Below, piece by piece: positions 9,374-19,147 of a DNA stretch of 22,806 nucleotides. The position numbers and the translations under genes were made by a program. Numbering within the stretch: position 1 is the stretch's first letter; each line of letters starts with the position of its first letter. The DNA comes from Pleurotus djamor (lineage: Eukaryota > Basidiomycota > Agaricomycetes > Agaricales > Pleurotaceae). The stretch lies in assembly GCA_029747585.1 (NCBI GenBank), contig JAPEVF010000719.1:1-22806 (forward strand), in the 5' to 3' direction. Under the pieces are notes generated by a model that ran no database searches, was not told where the DNA came from, and worked only from the letters and a program-made list of their open reading frames with translations.

Positions 9374-10198
9374 GTTGGTGGATGTTCCTCGTTGGTTTTC
9401 TTCCCGTCTTGCGTCCAAGACCGCGTACCTGCAGTTTCTTTCGTTTGTTTTTCTTCTCTGGGTTTTTTCGCGTGCATTTTTCTGGTTGTCGGTTGTTTCG
9501 GTTCTCTCTCCCCCGTTTCTCTCCCCTACTCTTGCGTAACCTGACATTTCTTTCACCACCGACCGCTCAACCACCCTCAATTTTTCCGTGTTGCATCACT
9601 TTTCGGTTTAATTTTATTACGTTCATCACTCACCTCATTCAATTACTCACTTGCGCACTCATTCACATCCGTACTCATTACCGCATGCTGAACTCACGTC
9701 CATACAACATCCATTGCATCGTATCCATAGTCTCCACTTCAATTTTGTGCATTATCATTACCATCCCAATTATCACATTCAACCAGGCGACTCATTCATG
9801 AATCCATTCAACCTATTCACTCTTGCTCCTTCCTGCCACGTCTCGACGTTGGGCATTCTATACGATACAGCACGCTACACATCACATGCTTTACATGTTA
9901 TGCCCAGGCAACCAATGTTTAGATATAGTCACACAGAATTACCGTTTACCTCGGCTTCGAACCTGGATAATGCGATCCGCATACCGTACCAATGTCAGTC
10001 AGTTGTCAGGCAGGCTGTCGAAGTCCTCGGCGCCTTCCCCTGTCCGAGCGCCTACTCTTCTAGGGGTTACTTCTCGTTGATCGTTGACGTTGAGATTTAT
10101 TTATGCCCATCGATTTATACGTACGTACCTAATTACAGATTGCATTGACACACGCACAAAGGGAGTAGAAGGACCTCGTTGTTCGGTCTAGCTACTCC
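9374..10198. other. 3' flank of cyclin gene, no coding region called
   Basis: Pyrimidine-rich DNA after the cyclin stop codon, containing recurrent ACTCATTCA-like words between about 9620 and 9830. It probably includes the 3' untranslated region and the gap to convergent minus-strand coding DNA that ends at 10199. Open stretches such as 9651-10148 have no protein-like character. Confidence 0.4.
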
Positions 10199-10567
10199 TT
10201 AGTCAACGGATGACCGCCCTTCCATGACTGCAACCGAGTGGTGATGGTTCGTATATGGTAGTCTGGTTTAATTTATCAGAGTTACCTTTGAGACTGAAGA
10301 AAGTCCAAGGTTGATGCAGATGGGTCAACTCGACTTGGACTTGGTCGGACTCGATGAACGCGCCTTCTTTGTCGGCGTCGGCGTCTAGGTGCTGTGTACA
10401 ATGATCATCATTCAATTGAAGCCTTAGATCGAGTGGTTGCAATTTGAAAGTAGAAGTGAGGCGTTACCTGTAGATACAGATACGACCGTTGGCGGTAATT
10501 CGAGTTCTTCGAGGTTCGAAGACAACCCGTTTGAAGATGCGTTAAGGGTGATTGGTAGGCGAAATGA
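10199..10567 (-). CDS. 3'-terminal exons of an unrecognised minus-strand gene (tentative)
   Basis: On the minus strand three pieces join in consistent phase. An exon ends at 10468 (its 5' limit lies between 10567 and 10506), followed by exon 10384-10286 and last exon 10227-10199 with a TAA stop. The introns are 83 nt (GTAACG..CTAG) and 58 nt (GTAACT..GCAG). The middle exon uses C-ending codons heavily and encodes an acidic stretch (DADADKEGAFIESDQV) then HLHQPWTFFSLK. I do not recognise the protein. The gene would converge on the cyclin. On the plus strand 10428-10745 is also open for 106 codons and reads tolerably, but it lacks a good upstream donor, so I prefer the minus reading with modest confidence. 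Confidence 0.35.
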
Positions 10568-11200
10568 TCACACTATTCTTTCTCAGCGTGCCCGAGCTCT
10601 ACTGACCGTCCGGTCAATCGGTCGGAACATCCACGGTCAACAAAAAGAAGCGATCCACCCAGGCGTTGGAAATCACCAGGCGTCAAGAAAAAAACAAACA
10701 TCAAAGCAACCCAGCCCCAAGGACGTTTACGACATATACCTATAGTCTGATCATTATCTTATTATGATTATGAGAGAGCTGTTCCTTGGGAAATGAATCT
10801 CTCTGCATCTCCCATCACGGAGCCGATAAACGAATAACGAACAAGAGTCAATGTTCTGCAGTTGGTTGTTAGCATGTGTGGTATTCTTCCTCTGGCGGGG
10901 AGGCAAGGCTACTCAACCTAGACACGTACTCAGATTATCGCCGAACTCCCATCTCAGCGCGCAAGCTTCCCCAGATCTAATGTATAGCGTAGAATGATGC
11001 CTGAGACCTCCCAATACGATCGAAACAGCGCCTGATACTTGTCAGGAAACAAACATTGAGATGGGGAAAATTCAAACACAGGCGAAAGCAGAAAAGGAGT
11101 ATCCCCGAAGAAACGCGATTTAGGGGACTACGAAAGGGGTGAATGACGACAAGGGTCCACGGAGTTGGAGTTGGATTTTCCTTCGCCTGACTCTACGTAA

Positions 11201-11225
11201 GAAAAATGGTTGTTACATGTTACGG
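11201..11225 (+). repeat. 25-nt direct repeat, copy 1
   Basis: This matches the copy at 11871-11895 in 21 of 25 positions. Three of the four differences are C/T transitions. Both copies contain AAAAATGGTTGT and end in ACGG. The flanks are unrelated, so this is not part of a longer duplication visible in the window. Confidence 0.45.
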
Positions 11226-11870
11226 CCAAACCGAAGTTGATTCGGGCTTTCGCTGGCAGTAAACAGATAACACAGATAGCGGAACGATGTGACATCCGCG
11301 TACCATGGTCGATTTTCTGGAGAAATCAATCGGAGATTCAAAAAATTGTTTACTTCCTGGAGGAGGATTTATTTTTCATCAATTTGATGTGAGTTGCTAA
11401 GTCTCAAATGTCGCTAACCGTGCCGAAGAGTCCACGAAAGCAGTACCATTAGAATCACGTACGTCTCATCTTAGTACGCCGAGGACCAAGAATATCATCA
11501 CATAGGACAAAGGCCCCTTGACGTTAGGAACTCTCTGACGTGGTTTGAATAACGATCGCGACGGCACCAAAACCATCTAGAATTGTCTGCCCAAAGCCAA
11601 GCCTAGAATACAGCCGGCTACCAACCAGAGCTACTTGAAGCACGGAGTGGTGCTAAAACGTTATCCGTCTAAGGAGTACGAAAGGGTTTTGTGGACAAGG
11701 AAATTGATACAAATTGGCGGTGACGTGCGGGAATTTGTTTCTGCAATTAGGTGAGTTCACATCCGGGCATCCGGATCAAGAAAAACGGTCGATCCGGAGC
11801 GGAAAGGGGATGAGGCGAGGACAAAGAGGGATGCGCGTGAGGGGAACTTGAACGGAGAAACCGATGATCG

Positions 11871-11895
11871 AAAAAATGGTTGTCATATGTCACGG
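11871..11895 (+). repeat. 25-nt direct repeat, copy 2
   Basis: Second copy of the element at 11201-11225, 670 nt downstream in the same orientation. This copy contains the palindrome CATATG where copy 1 has ACATGT. It could be a paired transcription-factor site or an old mobile-element footprint. Confidence 0.45.
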
Positions 11896-12836
11896 TAATT
11901 GAATAATAGACTTAGCAGAAATACATTTGTGACCGGCCGTGACTTGTGTGACGCAGACCCATCTGTTTGCTAACTTGTACTAAATTGAGCCGCCCAGAAA
12001 CAATCGCAACTTGCACAACCCTAAGCGTAAGTGTATGAGGCGTGAGTTACAGGTTAAGGGTAAACAAAGTAAAGATGTACAATCTCTTGAGGCGCCATAG
12101 GAAAACCTTAAAGAACAAAGGGATATAAGGGTTAAGTTAGGAACTCGGGAAAAGAGGGAAGGCGGGTATATTGCTCGGTGGTTGTACGTGGTAAGGACGA
12201 AGTGGTTATTTGATTTCTTTGGACTGCGGCGTGCGCGGCGTACGGCTATGATCTCGCGTTTTTTGACAAGTGTGAGCGGCGGCGCATAATAGAAGATTGA
12301 GGGATTGGGGTTCAATCTCGGGTGCCCAGATGGTTTAGGCAGTCCATTGCAAGGGAGGGAGTAAAGGGGGGATGATGAGCGATTTCGAAATCGGGAACTG
12401 CGAGGTATAGATTGTCAGAGATTGCTGTGGCTGTTGGCTTATGGAGATCTAGGCGGGGATAAATAAGTTATGTTGGCTGCTAAATTGAGATGAGAAACCA
12501 CGCGATGGAAGTAACGTAAAGTTTTCATTTTGCCAGTTGGAAGGTGATTGGATTGGGGGTTGGAACCCGGTGAGGGGCTGCGTGCTGGAGGAGAGGGGTG
12601 CCGGCGAGGTCGCGAGGGTTCAGGAGGGGCGACGACGAATGCAAGCGAACTTACGAGAAACGGCTGGAAGCGAAAGGGGAGGAACCGTAAGGCTGTCATG
12701 CATCATCGTGATGGAGTCAAGTTCAAATTGGTGCATTCTACAAAAGCCCAGCGCGGACAGCCGACCGGGAGACTGGATACAAGGGAAGTCAATTATAAGC
12801 TCCGAGAATCGTCCGCATATGGCAAGCACAAACAGT

Positions 12837-13108
12837 TCATCGGCCGGTGGGCCAACCGGAGTTGCCGTTTTCGGACTCTCCAGATGGTGGTGTTGGTTGC
12901 TGCAGGGCCTGATTCGCCCGAGCGATAGCTGTCCCGGTGAATGCCTGTGTAAATAGGTAGCCGGCCAGAACTCCAGAAACTTGGTGGTGGTGGTGGGTGG
13001 TGTCGAAATTTGATGATGATGATTTTTTTCCAAATGCCAACGCCAATGTGCCAATGTGAAGGCGAAACCGTATGCAGTAAGGTCGCCATTCCGTTCGAGG
13101 GGTGCCAT
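12837..13108 (-). CDS. Putative small membrane-like protein of 60 aa (tentative)
   Basis: On the minus strand the ATG at 13108-13106, in good context (CCATGG), opens a 40-nt exon to 13069. A GTTTCG donor and CAAG acceptor would remove 13068-12980 (89 nt, containing CCA and ATC microsatellites). Exon 12979-12837 then continues in phase to TGA. The product begins MAPLERNGDLTAY, has a weakly hydrophobic Gly/Ala/Thr segment (VSGVLAGYLFTQAFTGTAIA) and a polar Gln/Pro/Gly/Ser tail. The second exon is protein-like, but the donor is non-consensus. Without splicing, its frame has no upstream ATG. A different minus frame is open from 13177 to 12620 and is an alternative. The family is unrecognised. Confidence 0.3.
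12981..13027. repeat. TGG and GAT trinucleotide microsatellites
   Basis: A short TGG run (about 12982-13000) is followed by a GAT run (about 13011-13022) and a T tract. On the minus strand this gives CCA and ATC repeats inside the predicted intron of the small ORF, or His/Ser/Asn runs if translated. Confidence 0.6.
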
Positions 13109-13670
13109 GGAAAGAATTCGGGGTACCTTGTCGTCATTTGCGTGTAAATGAGACCTGTAATAACTTACGAACACCACTCAAAAGAGTCATATTTCTGTTC
13201 AGGCGTAGAATCCTTCCGCCAACGACAGCTGATAAGAACGAACACACTTAGGCCCGTAATAACACGAAGCACGTCCGATGAGATGACTTGCCTGAAGCCA
13301 GACCGGATGCTAAACCAGCGAAAATACCCTCTTTCTTGGCTTCCTAGATGCAATCAGGGCATCACATAAGGGAAACGGCGTAAAGGGGGAGGAGAATGAC
13401 TGACAAGGGTATAGCGTGCCACAGCTTCGTCCGACAGCGCAGGCGATGAACTCATTTTTGGTCTTCGTGGAACAAGCGTCAGAGAACTTCAAGAAGCCAT
13501 GCAATCCGCGTGCCGTCACACCCTAGTCACATTCAGGGTGGATGTCGTGACATGAACGTGACCCGTCGCGCTCACCGCTCGCCACGATCCCCGGTCCCAG
13601 AGTTCGCTCCCTGTTTTCTCCTTCTCTCCATTCTTCGCGTCGGGCTCAATAATTCTACCGCGCCCATATC
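13109..13670. promoter_or_regulatory. Upstream region of the SPO22/ZIP4-like gene
   Basis: No coding region is supported in this 560-bp interval. If the small minus-strand ORF is real, this is a divergent promoter. Otherwise it is simply the 5' flank of the meiotic gene starting at 13671. I see no clear TATA box. Confidence 0.4.
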
Positions 13671-16600
13671 ATGGCCCATCGAAACAAGGCTTTGCCAGAT
13701 TTGCAACATGTCTATGAATCAATCAAGGGTAAATGGATGCTGCCGTGCTCTCTCATGCTTTTACCACATGCGCCTTACGCGTTGTAAAACCGTACAGTCG
13801 CTACGCATATGCTCATTGATTTCGTTTCTAAACAGATCTTCTGACCGCGATAAAGCCAAAGCTCGATACAGCAAAGGGGGCCGTCCAAGATGAGGTAGTC
13901 AAGGATCTCCATCAGGTCGCTTCTTTGGCACAGTCCTTTACGGAACGACGCACAAAGCATACTAAGCCATGGGCTGCCTGGGCTGACAACCTGGACCAGG
14001 AAGGTAAGCAAAACGGCGGCTGTGAAACGGGACTTATCTGATCGCTTACTTGTATTATCACCCGTTACTTTGATGGATGGGATGCGATGGGGATGGCTTT
14101 GCGATTGGGCATGGCACAATATCGACTGTATAGGCGTGTATCTCTGGAACATCTCTGGCCTTGTTCGCAAAAGTCCGGAGGAACGGGACCATCACCCCTC
14201 AGCTTTGGTGGCATCTTGTGAGTGTTCGCTGTCGCCCCCAAAAAACTCCGACACCAGACTTCCCCCTCCCCCTTCGCGCCGAAGATAATTAACACGTACT
14301 GAAACGCTGTTGGTTTGTGTTTATGCTTAGTGAGACTCGCGGGTTTCCGTTTAGTAGAGGCTGGGTTGGAGCCGAAACCTGGAATACCAAGTAAGTTTGG
14401 GTCTTGCTTTCGGCAGGACTTTCCCTTCCTGGCGCGTGGCCCACTGGTTCGCTAATACCTTGTATTCGTTCTGGTTTTCCCAGCTCTAATTCATCTCTTG
14501 CAATTGGCCAGCAAAGCAGGAGCGGCACTCTCAGGTTCGATCATCACTTCATGTAACTCTGTCCGGGTTGTGTGATAATCATTCCACCTTCATCTCCCCC
14601 TCTGAAACCTCTTTCGTTACATCTAGAACATGGAAGCAAAGATGCGGCCGCTAGCGTTCTATCCAGTGCGGCCAAGGTTAGCTTGCGTTTTCCCTTTGGT
14701 CCGAAGTAATGATTGTGCCGCTGATTCTATCTATCTTTCGGGGAACGTTGTTAACCCTGCCTTTGTAGTATGAAGATATGCTCAAAACTGCTGACGATCC
14801 GACGGGGGTGCACCGCGTAAACAGGGCATGTGCGACAGTGGTGTTTCTATCCACAAGAATGGAAGCTGTATGCATGCTTTCGCTTTCGGTCCTCTTAATA
14901 TCCCTACGTTCTCACGTCCAATCCTATGGACTCCGTCCCACAGGCATGGAAAGAAGGGAATCATAGCATGGCAGAATACATGGCCCAAAAGATTACAGGT
15001 ACCGCATAGTCCCTTCGCTCCCTCCGAATCGCTGATTAGTGGGGATAACCTCTGCACGTGATGCTATCAGACGACGACGAACAACGGCTTGCCCTGCTGG
15101 CTCCCCACCAAGTATGTCCGAGGTTAGCTTTACTTTTCGCAGGTTCAGATCCTAACCGGGTGCTTTAATTGAAGCGCGAGCTTCTCGCTATCAAGCTACA
15201 TAATATCGGCAAGTCAATAGTCAAGGGTGACTCTCGTCGGAGCAGCTCGGTGACAGATGGAACCAAACCTCACGACGCCGTAAAGTGGTTACAAAAGGCG
15301 TATAGCTTTGTTGAACAACTCGAAGGGCCGGATAGCCCCGGAATTGCGGAGCTAAAGGTGAGCGCTGCGCTTTAGCCGAGGTTATACTGGAACGCTCTTT
15401 TGATATGGTTATGTGGCGGAATAGATATCCATCCTCAGAAGCCTTGGTATTTTGTTCATCCTTGTGGACCACGGCAGGTTCCCCATAGCTGACGACGCCA
15501 TCAAGCAAGGGCCTACTTCCTCTCTTCGGCCAGCAACCCCGAAAACTTATCTCGCGCAGAGGCAACGCTACAGGAGCTAATACCTACAATAGATTCATCC
15601 AAAGAACACGTAAGTCCTGCCCCCTTCATTCTTCCGTGCTTCAACCTACATCCGTTGACCATCGTTTAGGCAAGTTCCGAGTATCTAGAATTGCGATGGC
15701 AGCGATTAGCTATATTGAAACGGAGAAAGGCTGGCGATTCGGCCATTATCGAGGGTACGCTCGATTTTCTAAAATGCCCTCTACACCCCTTATGCGTTTG
15801 CTCGGCGTTCCATGGCCTTTTTGGAAGCGGGACTGGAAAGTTTGAGGGANGGGGGTGTGTGACCGACTTTTGACTAACTTCGATGTCAAGCTTTCAGATC
15901 TATTATTGACAACATGAGCTTTACCGAAAAGAGTGTTACTGAGTTTGTATCTCTTCCTCTTTTCCCCTTGATTGTGAAGAACTTCGCTGAGACAAGGGTT
16001 CCGTGTTGTGCAGTGTTTTACAGGAGATTCGGACGTTGAATCATCGACAGTGAGTTCAAGGTCCAATATCCATGCGCGTCGGACATACTGATATTCTCTA
16101 TTCGTGCTTCTTCAGCGTTCTTGCCACTGCTGTCAATCAGTATTGCCTTGAAAAGGCCGTTGAATGCCACAAATCAGGATCAAATTGTGTTGATCGCCTG
16201 CTTTTATCGTTGATTTTCCATTGCTCCAAGGACGATGATCACGCACGGGCGATGAAAGACCTGGATACTGCTCTCAATTGTGCGTATTACCGTCGTATTA
16301 TTCCCCTTTGAATGACCACGGCTTCCCCAAACCCACCCTTCCCGGACCTTGCGAGTTTACGTTTACTCCTCTCAGTTCATCTTACTTCATTGAGAATTTT
16401 CTAGACCTCCACCAAGCCGATCACGTTCTTCCATCTGTTCCCACTATGGCTTGTCTCACTGTAAGCCATCATCTTTTATCGTACATCATCATCACACTCT
16501 TCTACCCTTCGTTCCCAATGTATTGGTCGCCGTTGGCGTTTTTGCGATGCCGAATAAGCAGCCTTTACCCACACGCGTCTACCTTGTGACTTTTCGTTGC

Positions 16601-19147
16601 GTGTTGATTGTCAGAAGGGAGAAATATTGATTGATGGGTTTACCTTGTTTTTTTATTCATCTAGCTGATCTGGCAATACGGCGACCGAGACTACCGCGCA
16701 AAGAAGTGGGTTGATGCAGCAGATTGGTATATTGCCGGTAGCCACCAGGTGTTTCGAAGTGCCAGGCCCGAAACTAGTCCCAAGTGTCTGCGCAAAGCTG
16801 CGTTATGTTATATCGAACAGCGAGAATACGCGAAAGCAACTACGGTGATCCGCCGTTGCCCTTCCAATGAGGCCGTAACGCAATATATTGTGCTTTTGAT
16901 TGCTGTACATCAAGGTGCGTGTACTCGTGTGTGTGTGCGTGGATACTTCCTGATCGGTCATGGTTTTTCCTTCTCTGGATGTATCCCTTCTGGGTGACCC
17001 CGAATACAGGCCTGGATGACGAAGGTGTGTGGTTATAGATGAACCAGAACCAGGCCTCTTGGCGATTCATGTAAACCTGTGGCGGTATCTAGCTACCCGG
17101 GCTGTACAGGAGATGGTCAAGGCGCCGGACTTTGACCGCAGGATGCTGTTATTAGCCACGCAGCTCTCCCACGATTTGGACATGAAGCCTTTGCTTCTGA
17201 AGGTGCTTCAAGCTCTTCTGAGAACCCTGAAGTTTGGAGATGGTGGTGGTGAAACGGCTGTCGAAGCCATGACACTCCTGCGATGCATCATACGGTTGAT
17301 ACTGAAGCTCCTCACAGAACCCGGTGCTAACAGGCGCGGAATAGGTGTTTCTCCTTCTCACAATGTTCCTGAGATTAATTGGTCGCTGTTTCTTTTGCCC
17401 TTCAGGTTGGTTCTGACGGAGGCTTTGGTTGAGCATTTCCATACTGGTGAGCGCACGGTTGTCCGCCTAGCGGGAAAGTTTTACCGCTTACGATTTCCAT
17501 AGCCAAGACCTTGACCTTGGCCGCATGTGCTCAGAAAGCCTTTTCGATGGTTAGCAAGGATGTCTCATGGCTGTGGCGAACTGCATATAACTCTGCTGTC
17601 CAAGCTTGTGCAGAGTGGGAAGATGCGAGTGATACTATCTCGGAGTTATTCGAGTTGACTAGAGACGTAGGTGATGGAGTGCTCAAGTTCGGAGTTGCGT
17701 CTCATCATCATGGATTCCTTCCTCCGTGCCGCTTTTCTCTCCCTGCTGTAGCTCCTCCAAATTTGCTGTGATGAATCTCCAGTCGAGGTTGATGCCGAAC
17801 TTTATCTGTACCTCATGAATGCATCTTTTTCTGCGTCATGCGGAAGGGGTAAGTGCGCTATCCCATCCCCTTTTACGGCAGGATCTAATCCCAGGACATG
17901 TTTCTTAGTGTTCGCGACGCGTGCCAAACCTGCTACAGAAGGTGCAGCCGATGTGAGTTAAGACGTACGCCTTCCGTGTGTGACGGCTTGTCTTATGTTC
18001 CTACCGCAATCAGTTGCGCTCTATGGCCGCGGAAATCAAGTCATGCAAAAGCACAATGATCACAATCTTGGAAAAGAATAAGATCAACGCAGCGGATGAT
18101 GTTCGACGTGTCAAATATTTCCTCCATGTTCTACGGGTCTTCGAAACGGAAAGCTTAGCCAAACTGAAGGATTGGGACGGGTTGCTTGCCGTGATACATG
18201 TACGTTCGCTTCCTCATCTTCCATGTGCCCTGATTACCTCAGACGCTGATGATCTATACCAGGAAGTTGCGCAGTCCGATGAACTGGGCGTGGATACCTA
18301 TGAGGCCATCGCTGATATTTTGGTAAGTTTCTCTTGCTACGTTGTACGCTGGCTTTTTCCGACCCACTTCCTTTCACACCCATGCAGTGGGGAGATAAGG
18401 ATTGCCCCACGAACGGTAGGGCATTTTTATCAAGCTTCCAAGCTGTTCTGCTAAGTTTCAACCCCATTCAACAAGTTCTTTATGCTGCGCTTGAGGTATG
18501 CTCCCGTGTCTGTGTAGCACACAAGGATTTCATTGATCTCTGGCGATCTTATAGGCCATATTACACGCCAGCTTAGAGCATTCTTCGTTGTCAGTCGAGA
18601 AATTCGCTCGGTGGCTAAGGGCTATTTGCACCATCATTCTCTCGCGTAACACTGATGCTGACCGAGCAAAAGCACTCGGTTATGTAGAGCAAGCCGTAAC
18701 CGTCATAGATGAACACCAGGAAGGCGAAGACGTGAGCGCTGCACATGCCTGATCATTGATCCATTCCGACGTTTGTTAACTCCCTCTCAGCCTTACCCCA
18801 TGGATGAGAGGCAGTGGCTCCTCACTACCTCATACAATACAGGAATAGAATGTTTGCAGTGTGTATCTTTCGGCCTTGGTCCCTCGTTCATTTCCCTTGG
18901 ACGACTAGCGAGCCGCTGACCTCACCTCCAGTGCCTCGTCCCTTGATGAAGCCAAACGATGGTTTGAGTCAGCCACCATTATGTGCCGGTTTGTCCCCGA
19001 TGGCACCAACCTTGCGAACAAGGCAAGCCGCCTTCGCATGTCAAATCCCTTCACAGATTCGGCTGACGGTTACCACGTTATCAGATCTCCGAGACGTACA
19101 CCCACCTCCTGTCGAGGTATTCACGGACTACTCAAACGAGCGATTAA
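13671..19147 (+). CDS. ZIP4: SPO22/ZIP4-like meiotic crossover protein
   Basis: Member of the SPO22/ZIP4 family, the TPR-like scaffold of the synapsis initiation (ZMM) complex that promotes class I crossovers on meiotic chromosomes. I followed phase across 32 exons: 13671-13728, 13836-14003, 14134-14217, 14331-14390, 14484-14534, 14627-14676, 14769-14867, 14944-14998, 15071-15111, 15175-15357, 15425-15446, 15506-15609, 15670-15754, 15891-15942, 16014-16049, 16116-16279, 16405-16460, 16665-16914, 17010-17024, 17093-17333, 17406-17446, 17503-17666, 17752-17848, 17909-17952, 18014-18199, 18263-18322, 18388-18415, 18476-18495, 18555-18731, 18791-18858, 18932-19022, 19085-19147. They sum to 970 codons plus stop, within the family's usual size. 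Family-like segments include AAASVLSSAAKYEDML, IKLHNIGKSI, AVNQYCLEKAVECH, WQYGDRDYRAKKW, RKAALCYIEQREYAKA, YPMDERQWLL and SLDEAKRWFESATIMCRFVP. Helical repeats run throughout. A TAA at 13650-13652 precedes the first ATG in frame. Two GC-AG introns are proposed. If 17334-17405 is retained, 24 residues are added. Confidence 0.88.
15850..15850. other. Ambiguous base N within an intron
   Basis: The N lies in a G-rich run inside the 136-nt intron 15755-15890, so it does not affect the predicted ZIP4-like protein. Confidence 0.95.
17334..17405 (+). other. Possible GC-AG intron or retained 72-nt segment
   Basis: Splicing AACAG|GCGCGG to CCCTTCAG|G joins GANR to LVLTEALVEHF in frame and gives the expected family spacing. 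The 72-nt segment is a multiple of three with no stop, so it would be read through if unspliced. A canonical GT at 17345 exists but produces a stop when used with the same acceptor. The donor is far from the usual GCAAGT, so a point change or sequence error in the donor is possible. Confidence 0.4.
19023..19084 (+). other. GC-AG intron, last intron of the ZIP4-like gene
   Basis: The donor AACAAG|GCAAGC closely matches the GC-AG consensus. The acceptor is TTATCAG and a CTGAC branch motif lies inside. Splicing phase 0 joins GTNLANK to ISETYTHLLSRY, the expected family C-terminus, ending at TAA 19145-19147. Reading through gives a non-family tail to 19292. Confidence 0.65.

Larger units (their letters stand above)
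10568..12836. other. Unassigned region, probably upstream exons and introns of a minus-strand gene
   Basis: No family is recognisable. Minus-strand stretches with coding character lie near 11122-10980 (it contains FFGDTPFLLSPVFEFSPSQ after a CCCTTTCGTAG acceptor) and near 10915-10860, where an intron with a CTAAC branch motif and GCAG acceptor is visible. Competing frames prevent a unique model. A CCAAT-containing, CT-rich minus-strand stretch near 12550-12600 could be promoter DNA. A 25-nt imperfect repeat pair is listed separately. Confidence 0.25.

Noticed and set aside
10428..10745. 106-codon plus-strand open frame
   Set aside because: Reads tolerably but has only very poor upstream donors (GTCGGC, GTCTAG), whereas the minus strand has two in-phase canonical introns and a stop. 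Not fully excluded.
12537..12956. 139-codon plus-strand open frame
   Set aside because: No family, antisense to the more protein-like minus-strand exon, and no supporting splice context.
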